DNA from: Serpula lacrymans var. lacrymans S7.9
Lineage: Eukaryota; Basidiomycota; Agaricomycetes; Boletales; Serpulaceae
Direction: 5' to 3'
DNA length: 64,000 nucleotides
Assembly (NCBI RefSeq): GCF_000218685.1
Contig: NW_006763296.1
Coordinates: 1,756,907 to 1,820,906, forward strand
Shown here: in pieces, positions 35,698 to 45,226 of the stretch
How positions within the stretch are numbered: position 1 is the stretch's first letter
How the letters are laid out: every line of letters begins with the position of its first letter
Notes under the pieces: generated by a model
What the model was told of the DNA's origin: nothing
Databases searched by the model: none
Seen by the model: the letters and a program-made list of their open reading frames with translations, nothing else
Translations under genes and position numbers: made by a program

Positions 35698-36093
35698 TGT
35701 AACAACCAAGATTTACTCTGGCGCACACAGGAACACACTATAGAGAAAGATGATGAGGGAGTGGTTACCCCTTAGAATGCAGAGAGTTAGTTGGTATACA
35801 ACAGGAGGACTCGCTGAGGAGTCTCCTGGATCTATTGGGGTATATATACTATTACAGGGTTATTTGTACATGTGTACTATACAGTTGATAGAGATAGTGG
35901 CTGTTGATGTCATGGGGCCTAGCCCGCATGGCCAGCTCCACTGTGTGAGAGAGTTGTGTCTAAAATGAGAAGAAAGGCAACACGGTGTGAGAAAGGGAAA
36001 TGCCGTGTGGCACCATGTGTGAAGACTATCGTACAATGGTTAAAGCGGAGAATAAAAGTAAAGGGAAAGTCCGAAAATTGTGTTATCGTAACA
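35698..36093. repeat. LTR family A, copy 3 (solo LTR with TSD TCCTG)
   Basis: This 396-bp copy has ends TGTAACAACC and TATCGTAACA, flanked by TCCTG at 35693-35697 and 36094-36098. Excising it restores the transposase reading across the join (QWLKSQ on one side, VTQEAGQ on the other), which confirms the insertion boundaries. Confidence 0.93.
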
Positions 36094-37655
36094 TCCTGTG
36101 ACTTGAGCCATTGTTGAGCAGCAAGTTGAAGTTGTTCATCTTTGAGGAGGCTGAGGGCATTTGCTCTCCCTCCACACTTTTCAATGGGAAGCTGCTCAAA
36201 TACTTGATAATAGCGTGCGAGTGCACGAACATTCCGTGCAAAATGAGCACCTTGACCTTCATGCCACTGTCGTGCAATCTCCAAGCTTGCATCAATTCGG
36301 TCAAGTCCCTTCAGATGAAGTGTAGCAAAATTTCGGATCAACAAAAGCTGGTTGACATGTGACAAGGGTAATGTTTTTTCTTTCTTCGAGAGAACATGTT
36401 TGATCTGCTCTCTCAGCTCGGTCCACCCTCTAACCTTGACTCCACCCTGCTCATATCCTTCAAGTCCGTCCTCCCAGGCTGCCTTAACTTCCCTATCCAG
36501 TCCAAGAATGGCCATCCCTCCATTGGGATCATTTCTGACATCTGAAGAATTGTCATTGCACGCTGCCATGTCCTGCAGGTCAGGAGCAGCATTGTTCCTC
36601 GTGGTCAGGCTGAATTCAAGTTTTTGAGGGCTCGGATGGGGAGAACATGGGGCCCAGGAGGCAGGAGGAAGCATGAGGCCCTGGACTGGGAGTTGGAGAA
36701 CGCTCGGGGGACCTGGACATAAGGGGACTGCTGGTGGGGTTTGGTATGGTATTAGCAATGTTCCTCTGTGAACGGGTGAAACTGAGGCTGGTGGGTGATG
36801 TTTGGTTGATTAGGAGTTGTCTGTATCGGTGTTGGGTGTGTGCTGACTTGCTGCCCACATCAGGACCTTTTTTGTATTTTTTGGGCCGACCAGAGGAGTT
36901 CTTCCGCAGTGTGGCATGTCGGGCTTCCCTTGGAGGCAACCAAGCCTCATCAGAGGGATCATCACTGATACTGATTGCAAGACCAATGAGCTGGGTGCAG
37001 GCTTTGTTGTCATCAGCGGGTGTAAAAGGTTCGTTGTCAATGATGATTTCTGCATCAGATTCCTCATCTGACTGGTCCCTACTCGCAACAAACTTCATGC
37101 TGTCAAAAGCAGGATGCAGGTCCAGCTGCCATCCGTTTCTGGGCTCAACAAACAATCTTGCGCCCCAGCCATTTCTGGGCTCAGTGCACGAGATTGTGCT
37201 CTTGCTTGTTTGGCTGGTTGCTCATTGGTACTGTGATTGGACTCAGACTCGGAAATTGACTGCATTTGGGCTGTTCTGAAGCTGGTATTAGGCCAATTGC
37301 ATAGGCTTGTGGTGTTCCGTATTGCAGGTCACTTTGGGGGGCATCCGCGAGGCATTCTCGCTCAGAATGGTCAGTCACACCTTGGATTCAAGACAAGATT
37401 TTCTCATTTTGCTGCTTGTGTACTAGCACAATTTGAAAATTTCTGACAGCACGATCAAGCTGTGATTACCAATTCATGCATATTCTGATTTTCTTGGGAT
37501 TTTTGGGAATTGTTTTGGGAGGCCAAATATTTTGGATTAGGATTTTAAATACTTATCTAGGTCAGAATTGGCTCATGCAGATCTTATCATTAGGTCCTAA
37601 ATACACTATTTTCACACATTTTGGTTGACAAGAATGTTGTGCTAATGAGTGATAA

Positions 37656-38170
37656 TTCAATGAGTTGTTTTGTCAAGTTTGTCTGTCTGCAACTGTACTC
37701 CAGATCCCCGCCGGCAGAATTCCATCAAAGTGTCAATCTCATACGTCAAAGAGTCTGAAAGACAGTCCGCCTGGCGCAACACACAGGCTGAGGCTGGCTC
37801 TCCCTCTAATCCAATCAATGTAGATGATGCTGACATGATCAACCAGTTATATGCGGGAACATACAAGTTGGGAGATGACGATCCCCCCACTCCCCAATCC
37901 AACACCTCGTCCAACACCAGACAAAAATACCACAAAGGTGTTCGTGACAACGCTCCTTACTGTCAAAACTGCGGTTGGAGCGATCATCACACATATTACT
38001 GTGAAGCCTACTACTGCCCCAACTGCGGCTGTCATGCACCGGGACATAGTTTCAACTGGTGTCCTATTTGTATGGAAAACAAAAATAGGATTCTAATGGA
38101 GGGATTGCATGGAGATGTCAGCTATGACAACAGTTACAACATGGATGGCGAAGGTACCGAATTTTGGTGA
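37656..38170 (+). CDS. Additional Ty3 ORF, C-terminal Cys/His-rich module
   Basis: This open frame of about 165 residues ends at a TGA 24 bp before the 3' LTR of the Ty3 element. Its N-terminal half is polar and acidic. Its C-terminal half carries a tight cluster of metal-ligand residues: CQNCGW, then HH-x3-YC, YYCPNCGC, APGH and WCPIC. This could be a zinc-knuckle-like nucleic-acid-binding module but does not match the retroviral CCHC spacing. The segment AAGTAAGGGGGTAA right after the stop is a good polypurine tract. The position ties the frame to the Ty3 element. The start is not visible because the DDE element interrupts the upstream part. Confidence 0.6.
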
Positions 38171-38194
38171 AATTCGAAGCAAGTAAGGGGGTAA

Positions 38195-38606
38195 TGTTAC
38201 AATTTCTATCCTCTTTTACGGACTACTCATTTTCTTTTACTCATCGGTTATACCATTAGACCAATGACTCATTTCCTTCATGTATATTTCCATTTTCTTC
38301 ACAGTCACATTACTTTGTATAGTACTTAGTCCTCAACAGACAGACCAGCCCTAGATTGAACCTAACTCCTATCACCGATTCTATCTCCTATAAATATGTT
38401 TGTAACAGTAGTAGTATTCTTCAAAACAATTCTACGCAGTTTACGCTTACAAAGCTAGACTCCTAAGATCAGACTTCCACTTGGAAGGAAACCAACTCTC
38501 ATTGGAAGAACTCTATTCAGAACTACATTCTCGAACTTGTCTTCAGATAAGTCTCTTTGAAACCTCAATGAACCCTCAGACTTTGTTAAGCACTTCGTGC
38601 GTAACA
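38195..38606 (+). repeat. LTR family C: 3' LTR of the Ty3 element
   Basis: This 412-bp repeat starts TGTTACAATTTCTATCC and ends CACTTCGTGCGTAACA. It follows a polypurine tract and an ORF end, and the flanking bases (GGTAA and TTAAC) do not match, as expected for the 3' LTR of a longer element rather than a solo LTR. The inverted copy at 44808-45221 and the 32-bp remnant at 46691-46722 belong to the same family. Confidence 0.85.
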
Positions 38607-38816
38607 TTAACACTGGGGGCCGTGTATGTTTGTTCAATTCTCTCTAGTACCTTGCCCTGAAGAGCTCACCTGCAGGGTTGGAGCACACACTTTGTTTCTG
38701 CAGCTAGCAAAAGCTCAACACCGACTGGCACCAAAGTCTTATCTTTCGAAAGATGTCCACTTAACCCTGTGGTCTGGGTTTGCACAAAGTGCAAGAGTAA
38801 GAAGAGCGAGTCCTAA

Positions 38817-39210
38817 TGTAACAACCAAAGTTTTTATACTCTGGCACACAACAAGAACAAGCAAAGAGTGGTGAGTGGAGGAGAGGATAAACTCCCTTAA
38901 GGTAGGATCAAGTTTGTTGTGGGTAAACAACAGGAGGACTCGCTGAGGTGTCTCCTGGATCTATTGGGTATTTATACTACTACAGTTTGTTTGTACATGT
39001 GTACTGTACAGTTGATGAAGGCAGTGACTGATGATGTCATAGGGCACAGCCCATGTGACCAGCTCCACTGCATGAGAAACTTGTATCTAAAAATAAAAAG
39101 TGGAGTTTGAACAAAATGGAAAGTGCCACATGGCACAGTGTGTGAAAATAAAGAAAGAAAGTTAAAGCGGAGAGTGAAAGTTAAAGGTCCGAAAATTGTG
39201 TATCGTAACA
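38817..39210. repeat. LTR family A, copy 4 (no target duplication)
   Basis: This 394-bp copy has ends TGTAACAACC and TATCGTAACA. The flanks CCTAA and CTGGA differ, so unlike the other four copies its duplication is lost or it arose by rearrangement. It lies in the 0.7-kb spacer between the Ty3 3' LTR and the copia 5' end. No internal domain adjoins it. Confidence 0.85.
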
Positions 39211-39338
39211 CTGGAGGGATGGTGGGTCTCTGAGACCTATTTCTCATGACATGAAAACCCTGTCTGAAAGACCCTGAGAGCCTCCTCAAAGTTCTGCTTA
39301 AGGTGACCTCTCGTGGAAATATTTATCGCACTTTTGAT

Positions 39339-39618
39339 TGACAAAACCGGATAAACCCGGTCTCTGCTAAAGCAGCCATTGTTCTCCTAGGAGTCATTAT
39401 ACTGTAGCGAGTAGCACCTCCCACTATAAGCAGTAGGGGGTTTAGTATAGGAATATCTCAGTTGTTTCTATAGCCTCTCGGGCAGCGGCTGAGGTATGTT
39501 ACATTACATTTATTAGAGACCACCTTAAACTAACATCTATTGTAGTTTCACTTAGGTAAATAATAAAGTCGTTTCTATAGCCTCTCGGGCAGCGGCTGAG
39601 TTTCACTTAGATTTATTA
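39339..39618 (+). repeat. 5' LTR of the copia element, with internal deletion and duplication
   Basis: It starts TGACAAAACCGGATAAACCC and ends TTTCACTTAGATTTATTA, matching both ends of the 3' LTR at 29930-29121. It is shorter because the part between two AGGAAT motifs is gone. A short block, TTTCTATAGCCTCTCGGGCA and following bases, occurs twice inside it (about 39459 and 39571) but only once in the 3' LTR. Confidence 0.8.
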
Positions 39619-39633
39619 GGTTATGAGCCCTGG
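39619..39633 (+). other. Primer-binding site matching an internal part of initiator tRNA-Met
   Basis: Immediately after the 5' LTR the sequence reads GGTTATGAGCCCTGG. This is complementary to the anticodon stem-loop region of initiator tRNA-Met (which contains GGGCTCATAACC). Copia-type elements in other organisms are known to prime from a cleaved half of this tRNA rather than its 3' end, so the same mode is inferred here. Confidence 0.65.
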
Positions 39634-39688
39634 TGGCACAAAAGCTACGCAGGAAATAATTCTTATTTGAAACGGCAACCCCGGAACC

Positions 39689-40384
39689 ATGACCACAGCA
39701 CACGATACATCTGCATGTCCAGTTCTCACTCGACCCAACAATTTTCAGATATGAAAACTCCAGATCATCTTAAAGCTACGTTGGGAAAAAGTTCTCCAGG
39801 TTGTTACTGGAGAGGAGCTTAAGCCCTCACCAGGAAAACCTACCTCCTCGGAGGATCCTGAAATCACCTGGATACTTAAGGATGAGAAGGCACATGGAAT
39901 CATCCAGGACCACATCTCTGATGCCCTCCTAATGAGGATTGGAGACCTCACCAGCTCCAAGGAGTTATTTGATAAACTTGTCTCACTCTATCAGACGTCC
40001 AACATTGCCTCGGCCTTCTATTCATTCCAGCAACTCACCAAATTGTCCTGGGATGGGACATCACCTATCCAGGACCACATTGCGGAAATCCGCACAATTG
40101 ATTCACACCTCTCCGGAATGAAACTAGGAGTTGATACCAAACTTATGGCCTTTGCTCTTCTCCAATCTCTCCCATGCACTCCTGAATGGCAAATATTTCA
40201 GTCATCGGTAATCAACATGATTGAAGAAAATAAACTTACCTTTGATGCAGTTGAGATCCGGATCACTGCGAAAGTTGCACGACAATCAGGAAAGGCCCCT
40301 GAAGGTTCCAAATCAGCACTCAAGTCTGAGAAGAAGTGGTGTGACTTCCACAAAGCCAAATCACACAACACCTCGGAGTGTTGA
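39689..40384 (+). pseudogene. Copia gag, broken
   Basis: An ATG at 39689 opens a short frame that stops after about 20 residues. After a frame change the gag continues (KAHGIIQDHISDALLMRI, then KELFDKLVSLYQ, LSGMKLGVDTKLMAFALLQSLP) to a stop at about 40384. This is the UBN2-type gag of Ty1/copia elements, which forms the particle shell. The early stop and the frame change make it non-functional. A zinc knuckle is not clearly recognisable in the degraded sequence after 40384. Confidence 0.8.
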
Positions 40385-41831
40385 ACACTTCAGTCAGCTG
40401 GAAAAGGTCAAAAGAAGAAGAGAAAGGAAAGACACAAGGATAAAGGAAAAGAGAAGGAAAAGGCAAATACGGCGGAGCAATAATCTGGATCTGACTCTGA
40501 GGAGGAACAGAGTCATATTGCATTGGAACATGTACATATTTCCAAGTCCCTTGCTAAACGCATTCAAGCTTACCTTGTGTTGGAACCCAATAAGACCAAA
40601 ACAACAATCATCATTGACTCCAGAGCAATATCCCACATGGTCCCTCACCGCTCCTAGTTTGAGCCAGGAACATACCATGTTCTGAATCCTCCGAGGACAA
40701 TCAGTTTTGGGGATGAATCCTCTGTAAATGCCATTGGCATTGGAACAGTAATCCTACAAGCAACTGTTGGCAAAAAGGACTACAATATTGCACTGTCAAA
40801 TGTCTAACTTGTGCCAAACTTCACTTTAGCACTCGTCTCTGTCCACAAATTGTCTAAAACGGGGTTATCAACACTTTTTCCAGCAGGGTCAAACACTTGT
40901 GAAGTCCGGAAAAAGGAGGAACTTATCCTCACTGCCTTACACAAGCGAGGACTTTATCACATCCAAGCAAAACCCAAAATCAACCCGGAGTCAGCTTTTG
41001 CAGCAGTAGATGTAAATTTATTGCACAGGAGAATGGGACACATTGGAATGGACTGCTTGCAACAAATGGTTACAAAAGGACAGCTCCAGGACATAGACAC
41101 CCTTACCGGAACCCCGGAGTTTTGTGAACCTTGTGCTTTAGGAAAGATAAAGGAATTACCTTTCAAGTCCACTGGAGGAAACCGAGCCAAGTGCCCCATA
41201 CAAAGTGTGCACACAGATGTTGGAGGACCAATCAAACCAACCTCTAGGGAGGGTTTTCGGTACTGGATTATCATTGTAGATGATTTCTCCAAATTTCCAT
41301 GGATATATTTCCTAAAACATAAAGTGAAGCATTGGAACGATACAAGCAATGGAAAGAAGATGTCCGAACATTCTTCCGAATGCATTTGGGAGAAGAAAAC
41401 TTCACTCCACTATACACAGAATTCCTCCGGAGCGATGGGGGAGGAGAATATACTGGAAATACATTCAAAAATCAACTCCGAGGAGATGGTGTCATCCAAG
41501 AAACTACAGCTGCAGATACTCCAGAACAAAATGGCATTGCAGAATGCATGAATCAGACATTGGCTACATTAGCAACCACTATGCTCCATGATTCCAAGCT
41601 CCCAAAGTCATTATGGGTAGATGCCATGCAAACAGCTGCATATATCACAGCACACAGCCCAGCATCAGGACTCCATGGAAAGACCCCATATGAAATACTG
41701 TTTAAAAGGAGAGTTGATCCAACTTTATTTCGCCCTTTTGGATGCGAAGCATATGCCTTGATTCCAAAAGACAAGGCAAGGGAAGTTTTACTCCAAGGGG
41801 GGCAAAGCCATAATGATTGGCTAGGGTTTGT
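40385..41831 (+). pseudogene. Copia protease region and integrase, broken
   Basis: After a degraded protease region, the pre-integrase zinc motif is visible as LLHRRMGHIGMDCLQQM with a C-x2-C further on (FCEPCALGK). The integrase core follows with the catalytic positions D in VHTDVGGP, D in SDGGGEY and E in PEQNGIAE, then HSPASGLHGKTPYEILF and FGCEAYALIP. At least two frame changes occur (near 41335 and 41785), one in-frame TAG lies close to the break at 41831. The order is that of copia pol, with integrase upstream of RT. Confidence 0.86.
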
Positions 41832-43930
41832 GTCTAAGAATACTCTCTACTTTGTATTCTTCTTCTTCGTTGATAAGGTCAGGTGGTGGTCAGGTAAAGT
41901 TTGGGCTGTGGGTGTTGGTCTCGGTACACGGGGTTAGGAGGGATACATGGAAAATATTGTGTATCTTCCAATGGGGAGGCAGGGATAGTTGGTAGTTTAC
42001 CGGGGAAATCTTTCTTGGACACAAAAGGGTCCAATGTGTTCCATGTTGAACTTCTTGTATTCGGTAGCTTTCTCTTGTAGGTTGGTGTTTTCTAGCCACA
42101 CCTTTTGTCCTTCTGAGAATTTGATGAACTTTCCGTTAGTTCGTTTCATCATCTTGCTTCTCGCTAGTTCGTGTGCTTTCAGGGTGTTCTCCCTTGCCCT
42201 AAGTAGTTCGGATAATCGTTTTTCTACTAACGGGATATTTGTGGATCAGTATCTAGTCAGGATTCCTCAGGGTTCCTATTTCATGAGGAGGTAGAACAAC
42301 AATTGATTATTTGTGGAGTGTGGTCATTGGTTGTGGCAGAATTCAGCAGTCGTAAGGTACTTTGCCCAGCTATGCAGCTGGTTTTGGCAGAAGATGCGGA
42401 GGTAGATCTCCAGTTCTTGATTGGACCATTCTGTCTGTCCATCTGTTTGTGGATGATACGCTGTGGAGAGTGCAGTTTCAATGTTTAGGAGTTTGTGGAG
42501 TTCTTTAGATACTTTGGAGGCAAACTATGGTCCTCTGTCGGATATGAGTCTATCGTGTAATCCAAATCGTTTGAAGACAGAGTCATGGAAGATTTGTGCG
42601 GTTCCGAGTGCGTCAATGGTTTTATGACAAGGTGAGAGAATTACCCCCTTACTAAGTCCTTGGTCTACCACAACCATTATATTGTTGTATCCTAGTGATT
42701 CTGGTAAGTTTGTTATGAAGTCCACGGAGAGATACTTCATTGGTTCCATGGTCTTTGGTGTTTTGATTTGGGATTAATGGTACCGTAGTTGGATGCGTGT
42801 TCACTGTGAGGCAACAATAAACTATAACAAAAACAACATCTGTCTCCAATTGCACTTGCAGGGAGTAAGAGGTATGATGAGTCTGAGATTGACAGATGCT
42901 AGTGAATATAGCAAGTAGAGGATATGGGAGTAGACTCAGAGGTTTCTGATGAGAGGTAAGATGGATAATTCAAGTAATATAAAGCTAAGGACTATACATG
43001 AATAGGTAAGGCTCTATATAGCTAACCGTCTATCCCTCAGACCAAAAGAGGAATAAAAGGAAAGTGGTCTGAGGGGAGAATCAACCAATAAGAAAAAGGG
43101 ACAACTATTGTACGACTTTGAAGATTAATCAGCAGGTGAGAAAGTGTACTAATAATAGGTGTTGTCACGTATGTCCAGGAACCATATCCTCATGATGAGG
43201 TACAATCCTGGCTAAAGTGTCTATTGGTATCTCCAGGCACTAATGGGGCTTGGAGCTGGTTGGTGAGATGCTTACCACCAGTCCTTACCCATTGTGCTGG
43301 CTGGCTGGGCGTGATACCCAGTCTCTGATCTGTGATATAAAGTGGTAACAATGATTGAGAAAGCCTGTGAGGGCTATGAGAAGCAGAATAGCAAAAGATA
43401 CCTCCAGCCCTAAAGCCAGAGGTGTAACAGGAAAAGTGTCCAAGAACCAATACATAGAGTGAGAAGATAAGAAAATGAATGGTCCTTACATTCACTTTAG
43501 CCTGTTGGCAAGTTGCGCATCCCTTCACATATTCTTCTACTTGTTTCATCATCCCTGGCCACCAATAGGACTTCTTGATCAGTTGGTAAATTTTTAGCCT
43601 TCCCGGGTGCCCCGCAGTTAGGGAGTCATGGTGATCTTTGATGATCTTTTGTTGTTCATCTGCTTTGTCAATTAGTAGTTTATTCTGATAGAAGAACTGT
43701 CCTTCCTCTTTGCTCCAACCTTCCTTATTTGTTCTTCCTGGATAGTTGTTGTTTGTGAGCATGGCTTGTTCTATTGTGTTTTTTATTGTTCGTGTGTAAT
43801 ACAAGAACGCGGAGGCTGGTATCATTGGTGTGTCGTTGTCATCTTCTTTGTTGTCGGCATATAAGTCGGGCCTTCTTGAGAGTGCATCGGGTACCGCCAT
43901 GTGGGTTCCTGGTACATGCTCCAAGGTGTA
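41832..43930 (-). pseudogene. Ty3 integrase, interrupted by a solo LTR
   Basis: On the minus strand, 43924 onwards gives the RNase H end (MEHVPGTHMAVPDALSRRPD) and the HHCC zinc domain (HHDSLTAGHPG, then GCATCQQAK near 43505). A family-B LTR follows, then the catalytic core with D in [12 protein letters not shown] (42735-42700) and D in LISDRGP (42545-42525). Degraded sequence follows, and the end carries PRKISPVNYQLSLPPHWKIH and FHVSLLTP. The zinc domain and the core lie on opposite sides of the LTR and connect when it is removed. Frame changes exist throughout the last 500 bp. Confidence 0.85.
42805..43490 (+). repeat. LTR family B, copy 2 (solo LTR with TSD TTCAC)
   Basis: This 686-bp copy matches 791-1488 along its length, with ends TGTGAGGCAACAATAAACTA and GGTCCTTACA. 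It is flanked by TTCAC at 42800-42804 and 43491-43495. It splits the Ty3 integrase gene between its zinc domain and catalytic core. Confidence 0.92.
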
Positions 43931-43933
43931 ATT

Positions 43934-44807
43934 TTATTGTGACAGTTCCAGCTGCCATCTTCTTTGTCTTGGTGTGAGTTTACTGGCTTCTTGCCAGTAT
44001 GTCAGATTTTTGTGATCCGTCAGGATTTGGATCATGTGGGGGCTTCCTAAAAGCAGGTGTTTCCACTCCTTCAGAGCTCTCATTACTGCTAATAGTTCCT
44101 TGTTGTAGATTTGGTAGTTCTTTCTGTGGGGGATAGAGTTTTTGAGAAATATGTGCACGGGTGCCATTGTCCTTGGTCATCTGGTTGCATTAATATAGCT
44201 CCAGTAGCATGTTTGCTAGCGTCTGCTGCTATTTTTGATGTTTTGAGGAGTTGAGGATTTGTGTTATAGGGGATTTGAGGAATTTTTGGCCCATCAACTT
44301 GAAGGCGTTATCTTCAAATTGCGTCCAGTTCCACTTTTTGTCTTTCTCTAGTAAGGTGTTCAGGGGTCTGGCTAGGTCGGAATAATAACCAATGAACTTT
44401 TTATAGAAGTTTCCTTAACCTAGGAACTTCCGTACTCCTTTGGTGTCTTTCAGGGTTGGCCAATCGCGTATTCCAGCGAGTTTAGCCAGGTCCATAGAAA
44501 CTTGGTTTGGGAAACAATCATTCCCAAATATTTGATGGTTTCCGCTTCGAAGGTGCACTTTTCTAGTTTGAGGAATAGGTCATTATTGTGTAGCCTCTGT
44601 AGAACTTGTTTTGTTTGGATTCGGAGTCTTTCGATGTTGGTGCCAAAGATGAGGATGTTGTCCATGTATATGATCATCCATCCTTCGTCGATGTGGTCTT
44701 TGAATTCCCTCCACATTCTCATGATATTCTGGACCCTGTCTTCTTCTACCACTGTTTTGGTGTCATCTTCTGTTTCGGTTTGATGTACCTTTCTTTTGGA
44801 AGTTTTT
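43934..44807 (-). pseudogene. Ty3 reverse transcriptase (second half) and RNase H, broken
   Basis: The RT part holds WMIIYMDNILIFGTN at about 44695-44640, then HNNDLFLKLEKCTF and KYLGMIVSQ. The active-site motif is YMDN instead of the YMDD expected of Ty3 elements, so this copy could not polymerise. RNase H is seen as IYNKELLAVMRALKEWKHLL and ILTDHKNLTYW (44120-43970). Upstream of WREFKDHIDEGW the first RT blocks and the protease are absent, which indicates an internal deletion between gag and here. Confidence 0.85.
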
Positions 44808-45221
44808 TGTTACGCACAAAGTGCTTAACAAAGTCTGAGGGTTCGTCGAGGTTTGTAAAGAGACTTATCCGAAGACAAGTTCGAGAACATAGTTCTGAGT
44901 GGAGTTCTTCCAACGAGAGTTGGTCTTCTTCTGAGTAGAAGTCTGATCTTAGGAGTCTAGCTTTGTAAGTGTAAACTGCGTAGAATTGTATTAGAGAATA
45001 CTACTGCTGTTATATAATATTTATAATGGAAAGGAATTGGTGATAGGAGTTAGGTCCTATCTAGGGCAGGTCCGTCCATTGAGGACTAAGTACTATAATA
45101 GGTACTGGGAATGCGAGAGGAACGGAAGTGTATGTGAAGGAAATGAGTCATTGGTCCGATGGTATAACCGATGAGTAAAAAGAAATGAGTAGTCCTTAAA
45201 TGTCAAATAAAGATCGTAACA
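44808..45221 (-). repeat. LTR family C (solo LTR with TSD TTTTT)
   Basis: This 414-bp sequence is the inverted copy of 38195-38606, with plus-strand ends TGTTACGCACAAAGTGC and AGATCGTAACA. It is flanked by TTTTT at 44803-44807 and 45222-45226. It is a solo LTR of the same family as the Ty3 element it is inserted in, so that family was still active after this copy had landed. Confidence 0.9.
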
Positions 45222-45226
45222 TTTTT

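Larger units (their letters stand above)
34190..37155 (-). pseudogene. DDE superfamily transposase, broken
   Basis: The minus-strand pieces in order are an N-terminal acidic/Pro-rich region with a basic RPKKYKKGP stretch (37155-36616), a helical DNA-binding-like part (36590-36094), a second part after the inserted LTR (WLLKLGWQLTRLRKGVYMDGH, 35690-35494) and the catalytic core. The likely acidic residues are D in WHDECCFHGND (near 35365-35333), D in FIFDQSSAHAS (near 34880-34848) and E in ELNPIEM (near 34500-34480), followed by a WCKYRY motif. This spacing resembles IS630/Tc1-like DDE nucleases found in many agaricomycetes. Stops, frame changes, a triple 61-bp duplication (34927-35105) and the solo LTR at 35698-36093 inactivate it. 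Confidence 0.78.
33950..37650 (-). mobile_element. DDE transposon remnant inside the Ty3 element
   Basis: The 3.7-kb stretch between the two parts of the additional Ty3 ORF is occupied by a minus-strand transposase gene and its flanks. I could not identify terminal inverted repeats or the target duplication by eye, so the borders are approximate (about 100 bp). It lies within the Ty3 borders and itself hosts a family-A solo LTR. Confidence 0.65.
39334..41831 (+). mobile_element. Ty1/copia element, 5' half (5' LTR, gag, integrase)
   Basis: The target duplication TTGAT (39334-39338) precedes the 5' LTR. After the LTR come a primer-binding site, gag, a protease region and integrase. The copia frame continues to about 41831 (FTPRGGKAIMIG in one frame), where Ty3 sequence in the opposite orientation begins. 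The missing remainder is the minus-strand block 29116-32373, which starts with the next residues of the same conserved region. Confidence 0.88.

Noticed and set aside
37847..38047. Minus-strand frames opposite the Cys/His-rich module
   Set aside because: They are antisense to a frame that ends just before the polypurine tract; composition is an echo of the plus-strand codons.
29374..39210. Family-A repeats at 29374 and 38817 as the LTR pair of the copia element
   Set aside because: In element direction they are in opposite orientations, and the copy at 29374 has its own target duplication inside the true 3' LTR. The real LTRs start TGACAAAACC at 29930 and 39339.
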